A DNA stretch of 64,000 bases from Clostridiaceae bacterium OM02-2AC. Its GTDB lineage: Bacteria > Bacillota_I > Bacilli_A > Erysipelotrichales > Erysipelotrichaceae. The notes below the pieces were generated by a model. That model did not search any database. It was not told the DNA's origin and worked only from the letters and a program-made list of their open reading frames with translations. Shown piece by piece: positions 15,640 through 23,719 of this stretch. The position numbers and the translations under genes are program-made. The number at the start of each line of letters is the position of its first letter. The first letter of the stretch is position 1. The DNA is taken from NCBI GenBank assembly GCA_003481775.1, contig QULU01000001.1:124436-188435 (forward strand), written 5' to 3'.

Positions 15640-17829
15640 TTACGCTTCTTTGTTATCTTCCGCTACAGCTGCAGGCTTTGCATCCTCAGCCTTCGCTTCT
15701 TCCTTCTTTTCCGGTCTTGGTCTAGGAAGCAGTGCCTTGGCACTGACATTCACACGGCCGCGGTCATCGATTTCCGTAACCTTAACACGAACCGTATCAC
15801 CGATGTTCAATACATCCTCCACCTTGTTGACACGCTCATGATTGATTTTGGAAATATGCAGCAGTCCATCTGTTCCCGGGAACAGATTAACAAATGCACC
15901 GAATTTTTCAATACGGACAACCTTGCCCTCGTAAATATCTCCAACCTTGGCTTCCCGCACGATATCACGGATCATATCCGCTGCATGATTGATTGCCGCA
16001 CGATCCATATGGTAAATAACCACATGTCCGTCATCCTCGATATCGATTTTGACATCATCGCTCGCCTCGATGATCTTGTTGATCATCTTGCCGTTTGGTC
16101 CGATAACCTCACGAATCTTTTCCGGATCGATATAGAACTGCTCGATCTTCGGAGCATAGGTTCCGACATCTTCTCTCGGTTCGCTGATTGCCGCCATCAT
16201 ATTTTCCAGAATCTGCGCGCGGGCAACCTTCGCCTGTGCCAGAGCTTCTTCAAATACTTCCTTTGTGATTCCTGTCACCTTGATATCCATCTGCAGTGCT
16301 GTGATACCCTTGCTTGTACCGGCAACCTTAAAGTCCATGTCACCGAAGTGATCCTCCATACCCTGAATATCCGTCAGTACGGTGTACTTTCCGTTTTCCT
16401 CATCCATGATCAGACCCATGGCAATACCAGCCACCGGCGCCTTGATCGGTACACCAGCCGCCATCAGCGACATGGTTCCGGCACAGATGGATGCCTGGGA
16501 GGAAGAACCGTTGGATTCGGTTACCTCGGCTACCGTACGAATCGTGTAAGGGAAATCCTCAACACTTGGCAGTACCTGGGACAGTGCACGCTCACCCAGT
16601 GCACCATGACCGATCTCACGACGGCCAGGGCTTCCCATACGTCCTGTTTCTCCTACGGAATACGGCGGGAAGTTATAGTGATGCATGAAGCGCTTCGTCT
16701 CCACCTCTGTTAAATCATCAATGATCTGATTATCATTCATCGGTCCCAGCGTCGTAACGCTTAACACCTGTGTTTCCCCACGGGTAAACAGCGCACTGCC
16801 GTGTGCTCTTGGCAGAATGTCTACCTGAGAGTCCAGCGGACGGATTTCATCGATTTTACGACCATCCGGACGCACCTTATCCTCGATGATCAAGCGGCGT
16901 ACCTCATCTGCCTCAATACTGTGGCAAATCTGCTTTACCTGCTTGAGCACCTTCGCCTTTGCGGCTTCATTTTCATATTCCCTGGCATCGAATACAGCGA
17001 CAGCTTCCTCTGTCAGCTCATCGATTTTGCCATAGCGTTCCAGCTTCTTTTCGATGGATACCGCATCACGGATCGGCTGTTCAAACTGTGCACGCACCTC
17101 GCGGTCGATGTCCTCGTCCACGGTATACAGCTTAACCTCCATCTTTTCTTTTCCAACGGCTGCCGCGATTTCTTCCTGAAAGGCAACCAGCTGCTTGATG
17201 TGCTCATGACCGAACATGATAGCACCCAGCATCGCTTCCTCGCTTACTTCCTTCGCCCCGGATTCTACCATATTCACGGCATACTTTGTACCTGCAACTG
17301 TCAGGTTGATATCACTCTTCTCCAGCTGCTCCGGCGTCGGGTTGATGATGTATTCGCCATCCACGCGTCCTACCATAACACCGGCAATCGGACCGTTGAA
17401 CGGGATATCGGAAACACACAGTGCCAGGGATGCCCCAAACATTGCTGTCATTTCCGGTGTACAGTCCTGATCTACGGATAATACCGTATTCACAACCTGT
17501 ACCTCATTGCGGAAGCCATCCGCAAACAATGGACGGATCGGACGGTCAATCATACGAGCCGTCAGCGTCGCATGCTCACTCGGTCTTCCCTCTCTGCGTA
17601 AAAATCCACCGGGAATCTTACCAACAGAATACAGCTTTTCTTCAAATAAAACGGTCAACGGAAAGAAGTCAATGCCTTCCTTTGCCTGCTTGCTGGCTGT
17701 AGCTGTTGATAATACAACGGTGTCATCATATCTGACCAGGACAGCTCCACCTGCCTGTTTTGCCACTTCACCAGTTTCCACTGTGAGCCCACGCCCACAG
17801 AAATCTAAACGAAATACCTGTTTCGCCAC
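15640..17829 (-). CDS. pnp: Polynucleotide phosphorylase
   Basis: Phosphorolytic 3'-5' exoribonuclease and a core component of mRNA decay. The GTG at 17829 is chosen as start: AGAGGTGA lies five bases upstream and the protein then begins [20 protein letters not shown], as in the family; the ATG at 17862 would have no such site. The 729 residues hold two RNase PH domains (about 1-225 and 300-540, with [18 protein letters not shown] near residue 446), a KH domain ([15 protein letters not shown] near 562) and a C-terminal S1 domain ([18 protein letters not shown] near 620), plus a Lys/Glu/Ala-rich tail. The rpsO-pnp pairing is widely conserved. Confidence 0.96.
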   Translation of the reverse strand: MAKQVFRLDFCGRGLTVETGEVAKQAGGAVLVRYDDTVVLSTATASKQAKEGIDFFPLTVLFEEKLYSVGKIPGGFLRREGRPSEHATLTARMIDRPIRPLFADGFRNEVQVVNTVLSVDQDCTPEMTAMFGASLALCVSDIPFNGPIAGVMVGRVDGEYIINPTPEQLEKSDINLTVAGTKYAVNMVESGAKEVSEEAMLGAIMFGHEHIKQLVAFQEEIAAAVGKEKMEVKLYTVDEDIDREVRAQFEQPIRDAVSIEKKLERYGKIDELTEEAVAVFDAREYENEAAKAKVLKQVKQICHSIEADEVRRLIIEDKVRPDGRKIDEIRPLDSQVDILPRAHGSALFTRGETQVLSVTTLGPMNDNQIIDDLTEVETKRFMHHYNFPPYSVGETGRMGSPGRREIGHGALGERALSQVLPSVEDFPYTIRTVAEVTESNGSSSQASICAGTMSLMAAGVPIKAPVAGIAMGLIMDEENGKYTVLTDIQGMEDHFGDMDFKVAGTSKGITALQMDIKVTGITKEVFEEALAQAKVARAQILENMMAAISEPREDVGTYAPKIEQFYIDPEKIREVIGPNGKMINKIIEASDDVKIDIEDDGHVVIYHMDRAAINHAADMIRDIVREAKVGDIYEGKVVRIEKFGAFVNLFPGTDGLLHISKINHERVNKVEDVLNIGDTVRVKVTEIDDRGRVNVSAKALLPRPRPEKKEEAKAEDAKPAAVAEDNKEA

Positions 17830-17888
17830 GTTCTTCACCTCTATTTTTCTTATCTTTACCATGATATCATATTTTAAAAGCCAATAAA

Positions 17889-17917
17889 AGAAAAAAAGCT
17901 CTTTTCGAGCTTTTTTA
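17889..17917 (-). terminator. Intrinsic terminator after rpsO
   Basis: AAGCTC-GAAA-GAGCTT hairpin with a T7 tail on the minus strand directly behind the rpsO stop. Readthrough would supply pnp, as in other rpsO-pnp units. Confidence 0.85.
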
Positions 17918-18184
17918 CTATTTACGCAGTCCCAGACGAGAAATCAGTTCCTTGTAACGGTTCAGGTCTTTATTCTTCAGGTATGCCAGCAGGTTTCTAC
18001 GACGACCAACCATCTTCATCAGACCGCGCTGAGAGTGGTAATCGTGCTTGTGCTCCTTGAAGTGCTCAGTCAGCTGGTTGATTCTGTAGGTCAAAACAGC
18101 TACCTGTACCTCTGGAGAACCTGTGTCTCCTTCAAAACGTGCATACTCTTTCATAATTGCCTGTTTTTCGCTTTTTAATAACAT
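17918..18184 (-). CDS. rpsO: 30S ribosomal protein S15
   Basis: Primary 16S rRNA binder of the platform and part of intersubunit bridge B4. The 88 residues include the typical [20 protein letters not shown] and [19 protein letters not shown] segments and end [16 protein letters not shown] precedes the start at suitable distance. The leader of about 85 bases between promoter and gene is long enough for the autogenous control known for S15 in other bacteria, although I could not assign a specific Rfam structure. Confidence 0.97.
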   Translation of the reverse strand: MLLKSEKQAIMKEYARFEGDTGSPEVQVAVLTYRINQLTEHFKEHKHDYHSQRGLMKMVGRRRNLLAYLKNKDLNRYKELISRLGLRK

Positions 18185-18270
18185 GTTATTTCCTCCTGTT
18201 TTCTTATTCGTTCTATACTGAGTGAACCGCTGAGGAATATTGCGCGTAGACCAAGTATAAAACCTTTGAT

Positions 18271-18299
18271 ATCATAGCACAGCAGCCGCTTGAATGCAA
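18271..18299 (-). promoter_or_regulatory. Sigma-A promoter of rpsO-pnp
   Basis: TTGCAT and TATGAT with a 17-base spacer, about 90 bases upstream of rpsO. Leader 18185-18264 may carry an S15 autoregulatory site. Confidence 0.7.
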
Positions 18300-18306
18300 G
18301 CATTTT

Positions 18307-19335
18307 TTAAGAATCCAGCCATTCCACACATCGTGGATGAAACTGCCGCACTGCGGCCCTTTCAAGCTGCTGCTTCTGTTGAGCATCAAAGTCTTCAAAC
18401 GGCAGAAGCTGCAGGGCTTCCTTTTCCAGCTTCCAGCGTCCTGCGACATTTCCCTGATACAGGAAGCAGGGGTATACGATTCCCTGCAGATTGGACACCC
18501 TACGCAGATGGCGCTGCGGTAAAAACGGGTTTTCATGCTTTTCATAGCCCAGCATCAGCGGATCGAAGCCGCTGAGAAACACAACGGTGGGAATACGGGG
18601 ATAGGAATCTGTTTCCTCACAAAGCTCATACACCGTATGTCCCCCGCATGCACTCATCTCTATGTCGGAGATATTCTGCAGGATATCCTCCAGCTCCTTC
18701 TTTTTCCAGCCGAAGAAATACCGGGCATCCCGCAGTGTTACCGGGCCATAGCCCTTGAGATACCGGCAGACAAGCTCCTTGCGGCAGGCATCCAAATCCG
18801 TTCTAAGCGCTATGGGAGCATAGGCGAATTCCCGTGATGCCGCATGCTGGAAAATCACCTTTCCCTGGATGTTCAGCACAGCAAACAGGCCGTCCCAGCT
18901 GGAGCATGCCAGCTCACACAGCTTCTCATCCAGCCCCATCGCAAGCAGCCTGGTATAAATTTCCCGGCGTCCGCAGATGCCCTGCTGCAGCATCTCCAAA
19001 ATCGCAGCACAGAAAATTTCTTCCTCCTGCGGTGTATAATAGCGGGCCATATAGTAGTTGCGATGCGCATAATCCTTCCACAGTGCCGAGGTGATCAACA
19101 GGCGGTCCTCCGCATCCAGCAGATGCAGCGTTCCGCGAAAGGCGCGTGTTTTCACGCTCTGCTTGACCCATTGCTTCCATGAAGCATCCCTTGTCCTGAG
19201 TTGCAGCGACATTTGCGCATGCCGCAGAAACTGCGCCTGCAGCGCCAACACATCTCGTGCAGCTGTTTGCGCATCACAGCGTGAGGTCAGGTGCTGGTGG
19301 CAGAGTATCTTTCGTTTACGTTCCGCTTCCTTCAT
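18307..19335 (-). CDS. AlkZ-like winged-helix DNA glycosylase (HTH_42 family)
   Basis: A 342-residue protein of the winged-helix superfamily to which Streptomyces AlkZ and E. coli YcaQ (interstrand crosslink glycosylases) belong. Family marks are the ALQAQF segment near residue 32, equivalent to the catalytic QxQ motif; RYLKGYGPVTLRDARYFFGW near residue 189, which forms a winged helix; and FLSGFDPLMLGYEKH near residue 253. The C-terminal block around GNVAGRWKLEKEALQLLPFE is also typical. It starts inside the hemW stop (ATGA overlap). A role in removing bulky or crosslinking alkyl lesions is inferred from the family; no toxin biosynthesis genes are nearby. Confidence 0.82.
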   Translation of the reverse strand: MKEAERKRKILCHQHLTSRCDAQTAARDVLALQAQFLRHAQMSLQLRTRDASWKQWVKQSVKTRAFRGTLHLLDAEDRLLITSALWKDYAHRNYYMARYYTPQEEEIFCAAILEMLQQGICGRREIYTRLLAMGLDEKLCELACSSWDGLFAVLNIQGKVIFQHAASREFAYAPIALRTDLDACRKELVCRYLKGYGPVTLRDARYFFGWKKKELEDILQNISDIEMSACGGHTVYELCEETDSYPRIPTVVFLSGFDPLMLGYEKHENPFLPQRHLRRVSNLQGIVYPCFLYQGNVAGRWKLEKEALQLLPFEDFDAQQKQQLERAAVRQFHPRCVEWLDS

Positions 19336-20435
19336 AACGCTTCCTCCGGTAAAAAATCAACCAGTACATCATGAAGCAGCAGCATACCTTCATCGGTTGC
19401 TTTCACATGGTCATTTTCCACCACCAGCATACCGCTTGCGATGTTTTTTTGAAGCGCCGCAGGATAAAGCGCTGCAAAGTCAGCCGCAAAGCGTTCCCGA
19501 AACAATGACAGACGCATCCCCTGTTTCATCCTGAGCGCCATCATCAGCATCTCAAACATTTCATCCTGCCTGCTCAGCTCTATGATATCCGGACAGCTGC
19601 CCTTTTGCAAATAGGTATGCAGATTGCGGGTGTTATCATAGCGGATATGTCCGCTCTTTCCGCTGGCACCGCATCCAATTCCGCAGAAATCCTCATAGTT
19701 CCAGTACATCTGGTTGTGCAGGGATGCTGCGTTTGGCTTTGCGAAATTGCTGATTTCATATTGTGTGAAGCCATGCTGTTGCAAATAGGACACTGCATAC
19801 AGATACATATCCGCCTCGACATCCGCATCGATATTCTGTACACCGTCTCGCCCAAACTGGGAATGCTCCTCGATGGTAAGGGCATACAGCGAAATATGGG
19901 ATATCTGAAAATGCTGTACGATGTCCTGCAAATCCTCCTTCCACATCTCCATCGTCTGCTGTGGAAGACCATATATGAGATCAATGGATATATTATGAAT
20001 ACCATATTGGTGCAGCTGCTGAATGCGCTCCACTACCTCTTTTCTGGTGTGCCTGCGTCCGATGATGGGCAAAAGCGTGGGCTGCAGGGTTTGCACGCCC
20101 AGTGAAATACGGTTGACACCATATCGCTTCAGCAGCACTATTTTCTCATCCTCCAGTGATTCCACATTCGCTTCCATCGTATATTCCTGTACCTTCGCCG
20201 TATATGGGGCAAGCAGCTTCAGCAGCTGCTCCAGCTGTCTGCTGTTTAATGCACTCGGGGTTCCACCACCGATATATGCTGTTTCCACCGACACCTGCGC
20301 AAGCTTTTCCTGCAGCTCCCGTTCCACTGCAAGCAGCCACTGGTCCGCAAGTCCCGCATGATAGCGGCACCGGGTAAAATCACAATAGGCGCAGATATCT
20401 CTGCAAAAGGGCACATGGACATAGACAGCTTTCAT
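19332..20435 (-). CDS. hemW: HemW-like radical SAM heme chaperone
   Basis: Radical SAM protein formerly annotated as oxygen-independent coproporphyrinogen oxidase. The cluster motif CRDICAYC (CX3CX2C) is near residue 10, YIGGGTPSAL near residue 54, and the HemW-type HNQMYWNYEDFCGIGCGASG near residue 240; the extra N-terminal residues needed by true HemN are absent. Length 367 is normal. HemW inserts heme into target enzymes in other bacteria. Its position near lepA is conserved with Bacillus, although here a 280-residue unknown gene lies between them. TAGGAGG precedes the ATG. Confidence 0.93.
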   Translation of the reverse strand: MKAVYVHVPFCRDICAYCDFTRCRYHAGLADQWLLAVERELQEKLAQVSVETAYIGGGTPSALNSRQLEQLLKLLAPYTAKVQEYTMEANVESLEDEKIVLLKRYGVNRISLGVQTLQPTLLPIIGRRHTRKEVVERIQQLHQYGIHNISIDLIYGLPQQTMEMWKEDLQDIVQHFQISHISLYALTIEEHSQFGRDGVQNIDADVEADMYLYAVSYLQQHGFTQYEISNFAKPNAASLHNQMYWNYEDFCGIGCGASGKSGHIRYDNTRNLHTYLQKGSCPDIIELSRQDEMFEMLMMALRMKQGMRLSLFRERFAADFAALYPAALQKNIASGMLVVENDHVKATDEGMLLLHDVLVDFLPEEAL

Positions 20436-20444
20436 ACAAACCTC

Positions 20445-21287
20445 CTAAACCGTATAATATACGTATTTCTTACCGATTTTCCGCCGCTGATAGCAGTGCT
20501 GCTTCACCAGCAGCTCCATGGCACAGCGTGCTGTTTCATTACATACGCCGGCATATTCCATAAACTGCCGTATGGTGTAATAGCGATATGGCTGGCGATG
20601 ATCGACAAAAAACATCAGCTGCTGTTCACTCAGCATCGGATACTGCTCCAGCAGCTCCTGCAGCTGCATCGTCTGACAGGCGGTGACATCCGTTTCCGTT
20701 AATGATAGCATGGATCGTGAAATTTGCAAGCGGATATCATCCAGAAATGTCAGAAAGCGTACACTCAGATCCCCTGTAGCCATGCTGTCCGACTGTTCCT
20801 TCAGCGCTAAAGCAAACGGCGCATGACAACAGGCATGCACCAGCAGGCAGTCCAGATAGGCATCCTCTTTTGTAAACATGGATAGAAAAAAGATGCGCAG
20901 CAAAAGCGGCTCCTCATCCTGCTCCAGAAATGTCACAAGCTCATGCGGCAGCGGTGCAAGCGCCATCAGCTCGCCCGCCTTGTGCAGCCAATGCGGATAA
21001 TTTCCTGCAAGCAGGACACTTTTTTGAACAGCCGCAGAGAAATGGCGCTGCATGGGACAGCGATACAGCAGCTCTGTTGTCTGCTGCAGCTTTGCACACA
21101 GGGCTCTTGTCATAACGATATCCGCATGCAGATCCGCAAAGCAGAAGCTGCGGCGAAGCAGGGCGCGGTAATCCTCCACCTGCTTCCAGACCGCATCCAG
21201 CACAACCCCTGTTAAGTCAAGCCTTTGTGCCAGCTCTCCTTTGCTGACATAGACCTCCTCGGTATACTTCCTGGTTTCCTCAAACAT
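20445..21287 (-). CDS. Unknown protein with C-terminal winged-helix-like end
   Basis: I do not recognise this 280-residue protein. The ATG at 21287 is chosen over 21338 because GAGGTGAAC is just upstream. It is soluble and helical, with a hydrophobic middle (LLLRIFFLSMF near residue 144) and a Cys/His patch (LVHACCHAPFA near 164) that could bind metal. Both ends look like DNA-binding modules: VSKGELAQRLDLTG near residue 12 and, at the C-terminus, NETARCAMELLVKQHCYQRRKIGKKYVYYTV, written here as two short pieces NETARCAMELLVKQH and YQRRKIGKKYVYYTV, resembling a winged helix. It lies between hemW and lepA in a conserved housekeeping cluster. Confidence 0.8.
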   Translation of the reverse strand: MFEETRKYTEEVYVSKGELAQRLDLTGVVLDAVWKQVEDYRALLRRSFCFADLHADIVMTRALCAKLQQTTELLYRCPMQRHFSAAVQKSVLLAGNYPHWLHKAGELMALAPLPHELVTFLEQDEEPLLLRIFFLSMFTKEDAYLDCLLVHACCHAPFALALKEQSDSMATGDLSVRFLTFLDDIRLQISRSMLSLTETDVTACQTMQLQELLEQYPMLSEQQLMFFVDHRQPYRYYTIRQFMEYAGVCNETARCAMELLVKQHCYQRRKIGKKYVYYTV

Positions 21288-21349
21288 ATGTTCACCTCGC
21301 CACCAGTGTAGCATGAATTTTCTATCAGCTGGAAGCAATCGACAAAAGA

Positions 21350-21380
21350 AGAAAAAAACAGATCATTTTCGACCTGTTTA
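21350..21380 (-). terminator. Intrinsic terminator of lepA overlapping its stop codon
   Basis: AAACAGGTC / GATCTGTTT stem (one G-U pair) with a T-rich tail on the minus strand. The 5' arm begins at the lepA TAA (21378-21380). Confidence 0.82.
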
Positions 21381-23186
21381 TTTGTCATCATCGTCCATAG
21401 AAAGCACGGCCATGAAGGCTTCCTGCGGCACCTCTACACTACCGACAGACTTCATGCGCTTCTTTCCTTCCTTCTGCTTCTCCAAAAGCTTTTTCTTACG
21501 GGAGATATCTCCACCATAGCATTTCGCCAACACGTTTTTACGCAAGGATTTGATATCTGCCCGTGCAACGATTTTTCCATTGATCGCAGCCTGAATTGGA
21601 ATTTCAAACTGCTGCTTTGGAATCAGCTTCTTCAACTTTTCACAAATAGCGCGTCCTCTTGGATAAGCAAATTCCCGATGTACAATACTGCTCAAGGCAT
21701 CTACGATTTCCCCGTTTAACAAAATGTCCATTTTAGCAAGCTTATTCGTCTGATAACCGATCAGCTCATAATCCAAAGACGCATATCCCTTCGTGCAGGA
21801 TTTCAGCTTATCGAAGAAATCAAACACGATTTCTCCCAGCGGAAGCTCATAGATCACATTCATACGGCCCTCATCAATATAGACCATATCCTTATAATTC
21901 CCACGCTTGCGCTGACACAGCTCCATGATCGGCCCGACATAATCATTCGGCGTCATGATGCTGGCACGTACAAACGGTTCCTCGATATGATCGATTTTCT
22001 GTACATCCGGAAGCAGGGATGGATTATCGATGGACAGTATGGAGCCATCTGTCAGATATGCATGATAGACAACGGAGGGTGCCGTTGCAATTAAATCAAT
22101 GCGATATTCCCGCTCGATCCGCTCCTGAATGACATCCATATGCAGCAATCCCAGAAAGCCGCAGCGAAATCCAAAGCCCAGTGCCTGCGAGGTCTCTGCT
22201 TCAAACTGCAAAGAAGCGTCATTCAGCTGCAGCTTTTCCAATGCATCCCGCAAATCGTTGTATTTACTGGAATCAATGGGATACAACCCACAGTACACCA
22301 TCGGGTTCATTTCCCGATACCCATGCAATGGCTCGCTTGCAGCATGATCCGCATGAGTGATGGTATCTCCGACACGCACATCCTTGATGGATTTGATAGA
22401 GCCGCAAACCCAGCCTACCTCGCCGCATTCCAGCACGTCTTTCTTAACTTCCTTCGGATTGCGAATGCCTACCTCCAGCACCTCGTATTCCGCTCCACTT
22501 GCCATAAACCGGATATGATCACCAACCCGCAGAGTTCCTTCCTTGACGCGAACATAGGCAATGACACCGCGGTATGCATCATACAACGAGTCAAACACCA
22601 GCGCCTGCAGCGGTGCATGCGGGTCCCCGGACGGTGCCGGTACATTGCGAACGACTGCTTCCAGCACATCCTTTATGTTCAAGCCGTTTTTCGCCGATAT
22701 GAGAGGTGCGTCGCTGGCATCCAGTCCGATAACATCTTCAATTTCCTTGCGCACAACATCCGGCTGTGCACTGGGAAGATCAATTTTATTGATAACCGGA
22801 ATGATTTCCAAATCATTGTCCAAAGCCAGATATACATTGGCCAGTGTCTGTGCCTCGATGCCCTGAGCCGCATCCACGACCAGAACAGCTCCCTCACAGG
22901 CCGCAAGCGAACGGGATACCTCATATGTAAAATCGACATGTCCCGGTGTATCTATCAGATGGAAAATATAATCCTGTCCATCCTCCGCTTTATATTTCAG
23001 CTGAACGGCATTCAGCTTGATTGTAATGCCACGCTCCCGTTCCAAATCCATGGTATCCAGCAGCTGTTCCTTCATTTCCCGCTGTTCAACAGTATCTGTA
23101 ATTTCAAGAATACGATCGGCCAGAGTTGATTTCCCATGATCAATATGGGCGATGATTGAAAAATTTCTTATGTGTTTCTGATCCAT
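21378..23186 (-). CDS. lepA: Elongation factor 4 (LepA GTPase)
   Basis: Ribosome-bound translational GTPase that acts in elongation stress and ribosome assembly. The ATG at 23186 is used (AGGAGTGA upstream; protein begins [21 protein letters not shown]) in place of the open frame start at 23243. The G1 motif [10 protein letters not shown]2 RERGITIK, G3 DTPGHVDF and G4 NKIDLPSA are all present. The LepA-specific C-terminal domain carries [25 protein letters not shown] (key residues [20 protein letters not shown]). Length 602 is normal. The gene has its own promoter and terminator. Confidence 0.97.
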   Translation of the reverse strand: MDQKHIRNFSIIAHIDHGKSTLADRILEITDTVEQREMKEQLLDTMDLERERGITIKLNAVQLKYKAEDGQDYIFHLIDTPGHVDFTYEVSRSLAACEGAVLVVDAAQGIEAQTLANVYLALDNDLEIIPVINKIDLPSAQPDVVRKEIEDVIGLDASDAPLISAKNGLNIKDVLEAVVRNVPAPSGDPHAPLQALVFDSLYDAYRGVIAYVRVKEGTLRVGDHIRFMASGAEYEVLEVGIRNPKEVKKDVLECGEVGWVCGSIKSIKDVRVGDTITHADHAASEPLHGYREMNPMVYCGLYPIDSSKYNDLRDALEKLQLNDASLQFEAETSQALGFGFRCGFLGLLHMDVIQERIEREYRIDLIATAPSVVYHAYLTDGSILSIDNPSLLPDVQKIDHIEEPFVRASIMTPNDYVGPIMELCQRKRGNYKDMVYIDEGRMNVIYELPLGEIVFDFFDKLKSCTKGYASLDYELIGYQTNKLAKMDILLNGEIVDALSSIVHREFAYPRGRAICEKLKKLIPKQQFEIPIQAAINGKIVARADIKSLRKNVLAKCYGGDISRKKKLLEKQKEGKKRMKSVGSVEVPQEAFMAVLSMDDDDK

Positions 23187-23210
23187 ATTCTCACTCCTAA
23201 CGCAAGGACT

Positions 23211-23239
23211 ATTATAACAGGAAAGTTGTGGGATGGAAA
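23211..23239 (-). promoter_or_regulatory. Sigma-A promoter of lepA
   Basis: TATAAT at 23211-23216 with TTTCCA 17 bases upstream, about 25 bases before the lepA start. Confidence 0.65.
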
Positions 23240-23298
23240 GCAAATTTAGCGAGTAGAAAGCAATTCCTCTTGACCTTTTCAGCGAGTAGTGCTAAAGT

Positions 23299-23386
23299 TT
23301 AGTGGAAAAGGATGAGAGAGCCTTTTTACGTTAGAATTTTTCTAACAAAGAAGGACCCGCTGTAGGAGGCGGGTCCTTTCTTTCAT
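23299..23386 (+). ncRNA. Candidate small RNA (or leader-peptide RNA) with its own promoter and terminator
   Basis: On the plus strand, TTGACC (23270-23275), 17 bases and TAAAGT (23293-23298) form a promoter. The short transcript contains a hairpin GTTAGA-AATTT-TCTAAC region near 23330-23346 and ends in a perfect 10-bp stem AAGGACCCGC / GCGGGTCCTT (23351-23378) with a T-rich tail. A 17-codon frame (23312-23365, MREPFYVRIFLTKKDPL) is embedded but has only a weak ribosome-binding site. No gene follows on the plus strand, so this is most likely a small RNA. The terminator may also stop transcripts from the minus-strand island. Confidence 0.5.
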
Positions 23387-23719
23387 CTGCCATGCATTTC
23401 TGCCCGTTTATGTTGCCTATAAACCACTACAGAATGACGTCTTCATGTAAGCTAATGTCATGTGATTGTATCTATGACCTTTTCAATGCGGCGTCTTTTC
23501 TTATACATAACCATGTAAAGAATGAATCACCACATGCACTACTAGGTCCACGCTTAAATTTATCTTTTATAAAGCAGGTAAACAGATACATAATTAAGAA
23601 ATAAAGAGTATTATGAACCAAAATAGAGCGTAGTCCAAACAAACTGATATATAAAAACCTCAAATGACACTATTATCAGACAAAGCAACTATCATAATAT
23701 CCTCATTTAAACGAATTCC
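23387..23719. other. Gene-poor AT-rich stretch at the left edge of the accessory island
   Basis: No convincing gene. One 63-codon minus-strand frame (23472-23663) with a hydrophobic segment would need a TTG start without a ribosome-binding site and reads like a decayed remnant. No repeat or integrase site was found by eye. Confidence 0.4.

Noticed and set aside
15586-16713. Plus-strand open frame of 375 codons opposite pnp
   Set aside because: It lies wholly antisense to the conserved pnp gene, has no ribosome-binding site and the protein is rich in His, Cys and Arg as expected from reading the opposite strand.
22140-23129. Plus-strand open frame of 329 codons opposite lepA
   Set aside because: Antisense shadow of a highly conserved gene, with no start signal.
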